From: Microcaldota archaeon
Lineage (GTDB): Archaea; Micrarchaeota; Micrarchaeia; Norongarragalinales; SBBD01
Length of the DNA: 64,000 bases
Direction: 5' to 3'
Assembly: GCA_018819225.1 (NCBI GenBank)
Contig: JAHJQN010000003.1
Coordinates: forward strand, 204,310 to 268,309
The notes under the pieces: generated by a model
What the model was told of the DNA's origin: nothing
The model's database searches: none
The model's input: only the letters and a program-made list of their open reading frames with translations
Translations under genes and position numbers: made by a program
Part shown: positions 56,299-63,864 of the stretch, one piece after another
Position numbering within the stretch: the stretch's first letter is position 1
How the letters are laid out: each line of letters opens with the position of its first letter

Positions 56299-57615
56299 AT
56301 GGATTACGTGCCCAACCGCAAACAAGAACAAGAGGAGTTACTGAAAGCCATTGGAGCCGAACGCATCGAACAACTGTTCGAGAACGTTAAACCTCAACTC
56401 AACCGCCCGCTTCAACTCCCGAAACCTCTAAGCGAATGGGAGATTAAGCAAACGTTGGAACAATTGAGCCTCAAGAACACGTCCTTTCGCGCGATCTTTC
56501 GGGGGGCTGGCGCGTACCACCACTACATTCCATCCGCGATCAACCAGATACTTCTAAGATCCGAATTCTATACCGCGTATACTCCGTATCAAGCCGAGGT
56601 TTCACAAGGCACGTTAACCGCCATCTATGAATTCCAGACGTATATCTGTATGCTCACGGGCATGGACGCTGCAAACGCCAGCATGTACGATGCCGCAAGC
56701 GCCCTCGCCGAAACCGCTCTCATGGCCTACGCCCAAAACGAGCGCCGGGAAGTGGTTTGTTCCAATACCGTACACCCGCATTACGTGGCAGCCGTGCGAA
56801 CGTATTGCCAAGCGCACGATATGACCATTAAGACAAACGAAAGCGACATCAGCGATCAAACGGCGTGCGTCATGATTCAATACCCGAACTTTTTCGGGGA
56901 AGTAGAGGACGTGAAAGCGCTGGCAGAAAAAGCGCATGCGAACGGAGCACTATTCGTCGTATGCATCGGAGATGCTTCATCCATGGCGCTATTGGAACCC
57001 CCAGCCTCATTAGGCGCGGATATCGTCGTGGGGGACGCACAAGCCTTCGGCATTCCCATCGGCGGAGGCGGACCGTACGCTGGCTTTCTCGCCGTACGAA
57101 AAGAATACATCCGACGCATGCCCGGACGCCTCTCCGGAATGACGAAAGACGACCGCGGACAAACCGGGTTTATTTTGACCCTGCAGGCCCGCGAACAACA
57201 CATCCGCCGAGAAAAAGCGACCAGCAATCTGTGCACGAACCAAGCCCTCATGGCCCTGGGCGCCACCATTTACTTGAGCTTGCTCGGAAAAAACGGGTTG
57301 CAGAACGTTGCCAAACACTCGTACACGAATGCGCATCGATTCCTCGAACAACTGCAACGCGAAGGATTCCATCGCATCGGATCCGCCGCGTTCTACAACG
57401 AGTTTCGCGTGAAAAGTCCCGTGGATGTCAACGAATTGAACGCGCGGCTGGCTCGCATCGGAATACTGGGAGGGCTCGCGCTTCCCAACAACGAAATGCT
57501 CGTGTGCTGCACCGAATGCATCACGGAAACGCACATGCGAGAATTTGTTGAACAGGTTCGGGAATTAAAGACATTGCCGGCCAATGCCACCGCCAGCCCA
57601 CACCCCATTCCGTGA
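56299..57615 (+). CDS. gcvPA: Glycine dehydrogenase (decarboxylating) subunit 1, GcvPA
   Basis: Non-catalytic half of the split P protein, PLP-type fold without the PLP lysine. 438 aa: [69 protein letters not shown]-like blocks, [34 protein letters not shown] and [15 protein letters not shown]. ATG 56299 is preceded by GAGGAGTAGAGAA; a TTG at 56284 lies before that element. Forms an alpha2beta2 enzyme with the next gene, which starts 6 nt downstream. Confidence 0.95.
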   Translation: [438 protein letters not shown]

Positions 57616-57621
57616 TACTCC

Positions 57622-59337
57622 ATGGAACTCATCTTCGAAAAAAAAGGAACGCCCTCGGAATACGTGCCGCCATGCAACGAAACGCTTCCCGAACCATTCA
57701 CGCGCAACGATTTGCCGTTTCCCGAAACCAACGAAGTGCAAGTGGTCCGGCATTACGTTAAATTGTCGACATGGAACTTCGGAGTGGATTCCGGCATGTA
57801 CCCGCTGGGCTCGTGCACCATGAAATACAATCCCAAAATCAATGAAGAAGTGGCGCGGCTGCCGGGATTTGCGGGCGTGCACCCCCTCTCCGAGGAAACG
57901 CACGTTCAAGGCGCTCTTCAACTCATGTACGAGCTCGAGGAATACTTGAAGGAAATCACGGGCATGGCCGCCTACACCCTTCAACCGTGCGCGGGCGCTC
58001 ACGGAGAACTTACCGGCGTCATGATCGCAAAAGCATATTTCGTTCACCGGGACGAAAAACGCCACAAGATCCTGATACCAGATAGCGCTCACGGCACGAA
58101 CCCGGCCAGTGCATCCATTTGCGGATTCGAAGTCGTCAATATTCCCTCGAACGCGAAAGGAGGATTGGATATCGAAAAGCTGCGAGAGACTGTCGACGAA
58201 CAAACGGCCTTGTTAATGATCACGAACCCGTCCACGCTCGGACTCTTCGAGGAAAACATGGAGGAAATCGCGCGAATGGTTCACGCGAAAGGCGCGTTAT
58301 TGTATTGCGATGGCGCCAACCTCAATGCCATGATGGGAGTCTTACGCCCGGGCGACCAAGGAGTCGACATCATTCACCTGAACCTTCACAAAACGTTTTC
58401 CACGCCGCACGGAGGCGGCGGTCCGGGAGCCGGACCCGTTGGCGTCACGAAAGCCCTGGAACCGTTTCTCCCCATTCCCACCTTGCGCCGAAACGGAGAG
58501 CGATATGCGTTGGATTACGATCGGCCGAAAAGCATAGGCAAAGTGAGTACGTTCAACGGAAACTTCGGCGTACTCGTTCGCGCATACACCTACATTCGCG
58601 CCCACGGCCCCACATTGAAAAAGCTATCTGAAAACGCGGTATTGAACGCGAACTACTTGATGCACGCCCTCAAGAAGGAATTTCATTTACCATTCGATCA
58701 AGTTTGTGCGCATGAATTCGTATTATCATCCACGCATCAACAAAAACACGGCGTTCATACCATGGATATTGCCAAGCGACTTCTGGATCACGGCGTTCAT
58801 GCCCCCACCATCTACTTCCCACTCATCGTCAACGAAGCGTTGATGATCGAACCCACGGAAAGCGAGAGCAAGGAAAGCCTCGATCATTTCATTCATGCCA
58901 TGAACGAGATTGCCCGCGAAGCGCGTGAAAATCCCGACGTGCTGAAACGTGCTCCCGTTCATACCCCCGTCGGAAGACTGGATGGCGTGCTGGCCGCTCG
59001 AAAACCGAACGTGCGATGGACCCCTCCTACAACCCCTCCACTTCCCTCAGGAATTCAGACGGGTTCCAGCATACACAAAGCACAGAAACTCGTCAAGATA
59101 CGCCTTGAATACGAAAACAATTCGATTCGAAAGATAATGATTCGCGGGGATTTCTTCATGCATCCGGAAGATCAACTGGAAAACCTTGAAGCGTCATTGA
59201 ACGGAACCGCACTCGACGCGGAAGCATTGGAAGCCCGCATCCGATCATTCCTTGAAACCGTTCAAGTATTCGGATTCGACGAGAAAAGTCTAACCGTAGC
59301 CATCCTGAAAGCCGCGGGAAAAGGGGAAAGGGCATGA
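57622..59337 (+). CDS. gcvPB: GcvPB fused to a lipoate-protein ligase accessory (LplB-type) domain
   Basis: Residues 1-~470 are the PLP-bearing half of the split P protein: [42 protein letters not shown], and [23 protein letters not shown] with the PLP Lys near 257. Ordinary GcvPB ends at about 480-500 aa; here a Pro/Thr linker (about 467-480) joins a further ~90 residues: [33 protein letters not shown] and [27 protein letters not shown]. This is the C-terminal domain of lipoate-protein ligase (PF10437-like; a separate LplB in Thermoplasma), needed to adenylate lipoate. The LplA catalytic gene follows with a 4-nt overlap. The fusion is the notable feature. Confidence 0.93.
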   Translation: MELIFEKKGTPSEYVPPCNETLPEPFTRNDLPFPETNEVQVVRHYVKLSTWNFGVDSGMYPLGSCTMKYNPKINEEVARLPGFAGVHPLSEETHVQGALQLMYELEEYLKEITGMAAYTLQPCAGAHGELTGVMIAKAYFVHRDEKRHKILIPDSAHGTNPASASICGFEVVNIPSNAKGGLDIEKLRETVDEQTALLMITNPSTLGLFEENMEEIARMVHAKGALLYCDGANLNAMMGVLRPGDQGVDIIHLNLHKTFSTPHGGGGPGAGPVGVTKALEPFLPIPTLRRNGERYALDYDRPKSIGKVSTFNGNFGVLVRAYTYIRAHGPTLKKLSENAVLNANYLMHALKKEFHLPFDQVCAHEFVLSSTHQQKHGVHTMDIAKRLLDHGVHAPTIYFPLIVNEALMIEPTESESKESLDHFIHAMNEIAREARENPDVLKRAPVHTPVGRLDGVLAARKPNVRWTPPTTPPLPSGIQTGSSIHKAQKLVKIRLEYENNSIRKIMIRGDFFMHPEDQLENLEASLNGTALDAEALEARIRSFLETVQVFGFDEKSLTVAILKAAGKGERA

Positions 59338-60056
59338 ACATCCGTTATCTTAAAACGGGAGCGAATTCCGCCGCATTCAACATGGGCTTGGACGAAGTCA
59401 TGATGCGCCGCGTGACGGTCCACGAACCCGTCCTCCGATTTTACTCGTGGAGTCCGCCGGCAGTAAGCATCGGATACTTTCAAGGATTGGAGGAGGAAGT
59501 GGATCTCCAGGCATGCGAAAAAGCCGGCGTGGACGTGGTTCGACGCATTACGGGAGGCGGCGCCGTTTTCCACGATACGGAACTGACCTACTCCTACATT
59601 ACGCGAGAGTACCCGAAGGACATCCTCGAATCGTACCACTTGATTTGCGGGGGCATCATCAAAGGCCTTCAGCGCTTAGGCATCGAAGCCCAATACGCAC
59701 CCATTAACGACATCCTCGTAAACGGGAAAAAAGTATCCGGTAACGCGCAGACCCGAAAGCAAGGCGCGTTGCTTCAACACGGCACCATTCTCCTGAAAGT
59801 CGACGTGGAAAAAATGTTTTCCTTACTCCGAGTACCGTCCGAAAAAATCCGCGATAAAATGGTGCAAAGCGTTAAGGAACGAGTGGCCGGACTCGAAAAA
59901 AACTGGGAAGAGGTGGCACCCGCCCTCGAACAAGGCTTTTCCGAAGTGCTCGGGGGATCTCTGCAAACCAGCGAACTCACTGAAGAAGAACGCGAGGCCG
60001 CGCAACTTCTCGCGCGTAAAAAATATGCGAGCCACGAATGGAACTTTTTCCGATAA
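59334..60056 (+). CDS. lplA: Lipoate-protein ligase A, catalytic domain
   Basis: 240 aa, the catalytic domain only. Contains [18 protein letters not shown], the signature [20 protein letters not shown] (residues ~70-90) and [30 protein letters not shown] with the catalytic Lys. In archaea of the Thermoplasma type this domain needs LplB; that partner domain is found here fused to GcvPB. It should lipoylate GcvH from free lipoate (or octanoate). Overlaps gcvPB by 4 nt. Confidence 0.95.
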   Translation: MNIRYLKTGANSAAFNMGLDEVMMRRVTVHEPVLRFYSWSPPAVSIGYFQGLEEEVDLQACEKAGVDVVRRITGGGAVFHDTELTYSYITREYPKDILESYHLICGGIIKGLQRLGIEAQYAPINDILVNGKKVSGNAQTRKQGALLQHGTILLKVDVEKMFSLLRVPSEKIRDKMVQSVKERVAGLEKNWEEVAPALEQGFSEVLGGSLQTSELTEEEREAAQLLARKKYASHEWNFFR

Positions 60057-60065
60057 CGCGCAATG

Positions 60066-60106
60066 GCTCGTGCTTTTAAAAAAAACGGAAAAAGAAGGAA
60101 AAAACT
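60066..60106 (-). terminator. T-rich 3' end of the CmpX-like gene
   Basis: On the leftward strand the stop codon is followed by TTTTTTCCTTCTTTTTCCGTTTTTTTT, a strong archaeal-type T-tract terminator. The 49-bp gap is shared with the convergent lplA. Confidence 0.55.
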
Positions 60107-60801
60107 CAGAGGCTGAGCTTCTTCCGTCCTTCCTTGATCATGCTCTTAGCGTCATCCTGCCCTCCGAGACCAAACGAGATGCCGACGGCCAACGCCACTC
60201 CGTACACGATGCCTTGCAACAGCGTGACAAACGAGGCGGTGATGATATCGGTGTTGAAGCCGAGCGTGGCCAACGCCATCACGAGACCGAAGAACACGAC
60301 GAGTGCCTTGCTACCCGTTCCCACGAAGCGCACGAAATTGGATTTCGGGGCCGTGTCCAACACCTTCTCTTTCACGACTTCCCCCAATACGGCTGCAATA
60401 ACGAGCAACAACACGGCTCCCACGAACACGGGCGCGTATATCAGCACGAAATTCAAGAATGTGGAAATCGTGCCCAAATACAGGAGGGACACGCCGGCTT
60501 GCAGGAAGATCAGCAAAATGTAGTATTTAGCAATCTTCGTTAACACGGCACTGACTTTGATCTTACCTAAAGCATCTCCAGCCCCATGCTCTGCAAGAAA
60601 CTTTTCAAAACGCACGAAATCCAAGAAACGCTCTACGATATGCGCGATGATGCGCGCAATAATGTAGCCGATCACAAAAATGATGATCGCTGCAATCACG
60701 TTCGGAATGAGTTCCAACACGTTCGACATGATCGTCTGAACGCTGTTCTCAAAGGCGGTTTCCAACGCCAAAAATGATCGAGTGACAATATCTGCTGCCA
60801 T
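60106..60801 (-). CDS. CmpX-like membrane protein (conserved TM-helix family)
   Basis: 231 aa with about four to five membrane helices: VIAAIIIFVIGYIIARIIAHIVERFLDFVRFEKFLAEHG, YYILLIFLQAGVSLLYL, FVLIYAPVFVGAVLLLVIAAVLGEV, ALVVFFGLVMALATLGF and LLQGIVYGVALAVGISFGLGGQDDAK. The repeated TM-helix pattern (PF05552-like) and the G-x-x-F-G-L-G-G-Q motif relate it to MscS-type channels lacking the beta domain. Probably an osmotic or cell-envelope stress protein. A GGAGGTG ribosome-binding site precedes ATG 60801; TTTAAATA near 60851-60858 is its TATA box, just outside the inserted islet. Confidence 0.8.
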   Translation of the reverse strand: MAADIVTRSFLALETAFENSVQTIMSNVLELIPNVIAAIIIFVIGYIIARIIAHIVERFLDFVRFEKFLAEHGAGDALGKIKVSAVLTKIAKYYILLIFLQAGVSLLYLGTISTFLNFVLIYAPVFVGAVLLLVIAAVLGEVVKEKVLDTAPKSNFVRFVGTGSKALVVFFGLVMALATLGFNTDIITASFVTLLQGIVYGVALAVGISFGLGGQDDAKSMIKEGRKKLSL

Positions 60802-60872
60802 ACCAACACCTCCAATATTGAACGGAATACAGAGACTACTTTTTCCAGGTATTTAAAGGTGACGCCACGGGC

Positions 60873-60890
60873 GGCTTTGCTAACAAAGTC
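60873..60890 (+). repeat. Left terminal inverted repeat of the islet
   Basis: GGCTTTGCTAACAAAGTC; pairs with the right repeat at 62288-62305 with two mismatches. Confidence 0.7.
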
Positions 60891-60911
60891 GAGGTTTCGA
60901 GCTATAGATTG

Positions 60912-60948
60912 CGAGCAAGCTACGCACAAAATGAGCAATCATGAGCGA
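60912..60948 (+). repeat. GAGCAA iterons at the left end of the islet
   Basis: CGAGCAA (60912-60918) and TGAGCAA (60932-60938) are 20 bp apart, with a further TGAGCGA at 60942-60948. The same heptamer recurs three times with 20-bp spacing at the right end. Confidence 0.5.
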
Positions 60949-61143
60949 GGTTATTCGACACGGATTCTTCAGGTTGAAGGAATTGGCGAGTCCACAATTA
61001 CCGAAGAGGTAAAAATCGGCTTCAATAAAGGTCAATTCTTGGTTCGAATACCGAAGGCTATTAGTAATAAGTTGGGGCTTACCACGGAGAATCGTATGAC
61101 ATTTGTCCTTCAAGATGGGAAGCTTACCCTGAAGGTGGTTTAA
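60931..61143 (+). CDS. AbrB/SpoVT-like DNA-binding protein
   Basis: 70 aa. The C-terminal half EEVKIGFNKGQFLVRIPKAISNKLGLTTENRMTFVLQDGKLTLKVV is an AbrB/MazE swapped-hairpin domain (pattern I-P-K...L-G-L...D). An N-terminal ~25 residues (MSNHERGYSTRILQVEGIGES) are extra. ATG 60931 follows a CTATAGAT box (60902-60909). It is joined head to tail with the winged-helix gene (TAA directly followed by ATG). Likely regulator of the islet; antitoxin-like, but no toxin is identified. Confidence 0.7.
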   Translation: MSNHERGYSTRILQVEGIGESTITEEVKIGFNKGQFLVRIPKAISNKLGLTTENRMTFVLQDGKLTLKVV

Positions 61144-61422
61144 ATGCGCCCAAGAAAAATAATAACAAATTACGATAGGAAAGTATTGGCTGGTTTGATG
61201 GCGAGCAATAAATGCGTATCCGCCAATCAACTTTCAAAACGGATAAATGTGAGTTGGAATACCGCCGACGCTCACCTCAAGAAGCTAGTCATTCCGGGCG
61301 TCGTGAAAAAGGGTATTATTCATCGTCATCATTCCAAGCGCATTTTTTGGAGGATAAATCGGCGAATGATACCTTGGATTACGGACGGAAATGCGCCATT
61401 TCTCAAGATTTTGTGCGTCTGA
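61144..61422 (+). CDS. Winged-helix DNA-binding protein, 92 aa
   Basis: The core RKVLAGLMASNKCVSANQLSKRINVSWNTADAHLKKLVIPGVVKKGIIHRHHSKRIFWRINRRM is a helix-turn-helix with a wing (N-x-L-S-x-R-I-x-V-S-W-x-T-A recognition part). Starts right after the AbrB-like stop, so both are co-translated. Composition is AT-rich, unlike the flanking housekeeping genes. Its end overlaps the convergent 237-aa gene by 20 nt. Confidence 0.65.
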   Translation: MRPRKIITNYDRKVLAGLMASNKCVSANQLSKRINVSWNTADAHLKKLVIPGVVKKGIIHRHHSKRIFWRINRRMIPWITDGNAPFLKILCV

Positions 61423-62116
61423 ATGAAACTGGAACTGGTGAACGGGACGGAACCGGCACTGGTTTCAAACCCTTCAATTTTTCAGCTAAAACCGCTGCTC
61501 GTTGTTTTGCCCATTCTTTTACTGTTTGAGGAACCGTAGGCGGGCGAAGATATTCACGCCACCACCACGCTACTGAAGTCTTGAGCTTACGTTGAGTTTG
61601 CCATTTGAGATATTCGCTACGCGTTTCCTTATGGAATATGATGTCGCCGTTTGGTGCGACATGAAAAATGGGGTGTGTCTTGGCGATAGTTGCCGGGTTC
61701 ATCCAACCTTCTTGGTAATTGCCTTCATAGGCGGTGTTGAGCACACCGCCCCGTTCCATTACACGAACCAATTGTTTATGCAACACTCGCAGAAAGACGC
61801 CGTCGACTTCACGAGAACCAATACCTCCCAATACCCCTATCGTCGGAAATACTAGAGGCATTTTTGGAAAGATGGGAATAAGTGAAACATTCCCCGCGGC
61901 AGCAATTTCTGCAGCTCTTTGTGCAGCTCTTTGTGCCCGAATCGTATGTCTTTCTTTAAGGTAGGAATCAATCGAAAGCAGGTCTAACTCCGGGGCAAAC
62001 ATCTCCTGAATTTTTTCAGCCAGAACGGGCATCCCTTCGCGTTTTATGTATCTTTGGATGGTAGGGTTCAAATGCTCGTAGGCAATCCGGACTTCATTCT
62101 TCCTGACTTTGGGCAT
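61403..62116 (-). CDS. Islet protein of unknown function, 237 aa
   Basis: Starts MPKVRKNEVRIAYEHLNPTIQRYIKREGMPVLAEKIQEMFAPELDLLSIDSYLKERHTIRAQRAAQRAAEIAAAG, a helical, basic N-terminus; a Gly/Ile-rich middle (FPTIGVLGGIGSREVDGVFLRVLHKQLVRVMERGG) and a Trp/Lys-rich C-terminal part (YLKWQTQRKLKTSVAWWWREYLRPPTVPQTVKEWAKQRAAVLAEKLKGLKPVPVP). No DDE, HUH, Ser or Tyr recombinase motif is recognisable. TATA box TTATAAAC (plus positions 62138-62145) gives a leaderless start. Could be the mobility or cargo gene. Confidence 0.6.
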   Translation of the reverse strand: MPKVRKNEVRIAYEHLNPTIQRYIKREGMPVLAEKIQEMFAPELDLLSIDSYLKERHTIRAQRAAQRAAEIAAAGNVSLIPIFPKMPLVFPTIGVLGGIGSREVDGVFLRVLHKQLVRVMERGGVLNTAYEGNYQEGWMNPATIAKTHPIFHVAPNGDIIFHKETRSEYLKWQTQRKLKTSVAWWWREYLRPPTVPQTVKEWAKQRAAVLAEKLKGLKPVPVPSRSPVPVSFRRTKS

Positions 62117-62137
62117 GAACAGTTTGAGTTGGCGTCT

Positions 62138-62145
62138 GTTTATAA
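62138..62145 (-). promoter_or_regulatory. TATA box of the 237-aa islet gene
   Basis: TTATAAAC on the leftward strand, 22 nt before the ATG at 62116. Confidence 0.5.
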
Positions 62146-62236
62146 CCCTTGTTTGCGGGCTTTGGAAAAAAGCGAAAAGTTCGAATGTCCGCGCAATTAT
62201 GTTGATGGTTGGAGCCCGTTAAATTCCGCCACTTTT

Positions 62237-62283
62237 TGAGCAAACTTCCGAAATTATGAGCAAGTTTTGGACGTTATGAGCAA
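62237..62283 (+). repeat. TGAGCAA iterons at the right end of the islet
   Basis: TGAGCAA occurs at 62237-62243, 62257-62263 and 62277-62283, i.e. exactly 20 bp apart; the last two are extended as TTATGAGCAA. They lie just inside the right inverted repeat. The rest of the gap 62146-62325 has no gene that I can support. Confidence 0.65.
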
Positions 62284-62287
62284 AAAA

Positions 62288-62305
62288 GACTTGGTTAGCA
62301 AAACC
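62288..62305 (-). repeat. Right terminal inverted repeat of the islet
   Basis: Read on the leftward strand it is GGTTTTGCTAACCAAGTC, matching the left repeat at 16 of 18 positions. Confidence 0.7.
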
Positions 62306-62325
62306 GCCACGGGCTATTGAAGAGG

Positions 62326-63030
62326 TTACGCGCCGGAAAAAGGGATTAGTGAATAGGTAGCGCACCCTTCGGAAACCGATGTATTAATCAGATCGCATAA
62401 ATCGGTCGCAGCGGCTTCCACGCGATCTCGCGAAATACCTTCCCCCCCATCCACAAATAATACGAAAGAATTCGTACGGTTAGAAATTTTTGCGGGTTCA
62501 CAATCTCGATAATTCCACTTACGGCACAAAACGGTTTTATCATCAGCATAGACGACTTCGCCTCCATGAACGGTTTGGTGCTCTCCGCCTAACGCCGTAA
62601 AGGGTTCGCCCTCTTTCGCAAAACGAAGCCGGACATTCCCCGAAAGTCTCGACGCGTCCTGACCCCCGACGGGAATCAAATGGTTTAAAGAAACCGCGTT
62701 GTAGCAATCCACGACCGCATTAATTCGAGGCAGTGATTCGCCTCGTCGGACGCGTTTAGCCAGCGCTTCCGCCGATGGTTTTCGTTTCGTTGGATCCTCC
62801 CCGAAGCCACGGAACATTTTCCTCCACGAAGCAATATGAGGATGTTCCGCCAGGATCGGTATCTCGCGCGCGTTCGATTCCGCCCGAAACGCATACTCGG
62901 AATAGGCGGTTTCGTGAGAGAAGGCATTCAGGCGGCATTGACCTTGAACGAACGCCACATGCGCCTCTGGAAATCGCTGGCGGACATCAGATGCTACCGA
63001 AAACGAGACCATAAGCACTCGCCCGCTCAT
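62326..63030 (-). CDS. B3/4-domain protein (PheRS-beta editing-like)
   Basis: 234 aa. The region AEHPHIASWRKMFRGFGEDPTKRKPSAEALAKRVRRGESLPRINAVVDCYNAVSLNHLIPVGGQDASRL...GEVVYADDKTVLCRKWNYRDCEPAKISNRTNSFVLFVDGG is a complete stand-alone B3/4 domain, as found in the beta subunit of phenylalanyl-tRNA synthetase where it clears Tyr-tRNA-Phe. Free-standing versions are probably tRNA-editing or amino-acid-binding proteins. The ATG overlaps the PCNA stop by one base (TAATG), so translation is coupled to PCNA. Confidence 0.85.
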   Translation of the reverse strand: MSGRVLMVSFSVASDVRQRFPEAHVAFVQGQCRLNAFSHETAYSEYAFRAESNAREIPILAEHPHIASWRKMFRGFGEDPTKRKPSAEALAKRVRRGESLPRINAVVDCYNAVSLNHLIPVGGQDASRLSGNVRLRFAKEGEPFTALGGEHQTVHGGEVVYADDKTVLCRKWNYRDCEPAKISNRTNSFVLFVDGGEGISRDRVEAAATDLCDLINTSVSEGCATYSLIPFSGA

Positions 63031-63785
63031 TAAGCGCTTTCCACGCGGGGCGCCAAAAAGAACGTGAACTGCGCGTCCCCGATCTGGTAACTCATTTTCA
63101 CGGGATGATTGGATTTGAATTCAAGAACCAACGGTTCGAGATCCACGGCCGCCCGACACATTTTATCTAAATACTCGGAGGGATACATGGCTTTTTGCTC
63201 GCCGTCCGTCTTCACTTCCAACTCCTTCGTTTGCTTGCTCATCATCTCGATCTTCAAGTCCCCCGCATCTCCATGCGCTTCCACAATAAACGCATGTTCA
63301 GTCGTCTCCAACTGCAAGTGGGAAGAAACCAATGCGGCATCTTTCAGCATATCCTTGAATTGGCCGGCCCGCAATGTCACCGAAGCCGCAAACGGCACTT
63401 TCGGTTGACGCGGCATCGCCGTATCCCGTAAATCCAGCAACGGCAGCTTGAACGAACGCTTCGCATCCGATACGAAATCCAATTGCACCTTGTTGCGCTC
63501 CTCATCATTCAAGCGAAGCGTCAACTTTTCTTTCCCGCGAGAACGCGCAAGTACCTTGGAAAGATCCACGAGATTCAATGACAGCGTTCGCGCGCCGTCC
63601 ACCTCGAATTCCGAGAATGCGTGCGCCTTAGGCAGATGAAAATCCACGAGCGCAATTTGAGACGGGTCCAGCGAACGCAACCGCATGCCTTCACTACTGA
63701 CCTCGAAGCTTCCTTCGTCCACGATGTGAACGATGGCGTCAATGCACTGCTTGAAAAACTTGGCATCCTTGAACGTAAGCTGCAT
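63030..63785 (-). CDS. pcn: DNA polymerase sliding clamp PCNA
   Basis: 251 aa, two clamp domains. MQLTFKDAKFFKQCIDAIVHIVDEGSFEVSSEGMRLRSLDPSQIALVDFHLP is the classical PCNA N-terminus, followed by the interdomain loop region (LPLLDLRDTAMPRQPKVPFAASVTL) and the C-terminal EPLVLEFKSNHPVKMSYQIGDAQFTFFLAPRVE. GAGGGGGTGA (63792-63801) is 6 nt from ATG 63785 but touches the ATG at 63791, so 63785 is taken. TATA-like TTTTAATAAT lies near 63829-63838. Confidence 0.96.
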   Translation of the reverse strand: MQLTFKDAKFFKQCIDAIVHIVDEGSFEVSSEGMRLRSLDPSQIALVDFHLPKAHAFSEFEVDGARTLSLNLVDLSKVLARSRGKEKLTLRLNDEERNKVQLDFVSDAKRSFKLPLLDLRDTAMPRQPKVPFAASVTLRAGQFKDMLKDAALVSSHLQLETTEHAFIVEAHGDAGDLKIEMMSKQTKELEVKTDGEQKAMYPSEYLDKMCRAAVDLEPLVLEFKSNHPVKMSYQIGDAQFTFFLAPRVESA

Positions 63786-63864
63786 ACTCATTCACCCCCT
63801 CTGCTGGATAATAAAACAACCGCGCAAATTATTAAAAGGTTCTTTTGTTCGTCGTCAGACGAAA

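Larger units (their letters stand above)
60864..62314. mobile_element. Transposon-like islet with 9-bp direct repeats and 18-bp inverted repeats
   Basis: The 9-mer GCCACGGGC stands in direct orientation at both ends (60864-60872, 62306-62314), as a target-site duplication would. Immediately inside lie inverted repeats GGCTTTGCTAACAAAGTC (60873-60890) and, on the other strand, GGTTTTGCTAACCAAGTC (62288-62305), 16 of 18 identical. The interior is AT-richer than the flanks and carries three genes (AbrB-like, winged helix, 237-aa protein), none an evident transposase. The islet sits cleanly between the CmpX-like promoter and the end of the B3/4 gene. Confidence 0.7.

Noticed and set aside
60931..62116. 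Toxin-antitoxin module in the islet
   Set aside because: The AbrB-like protein could be an antitoxin, but neither neighbour shows a toxin motif (MazF, PIN, RelE), so there is no support.
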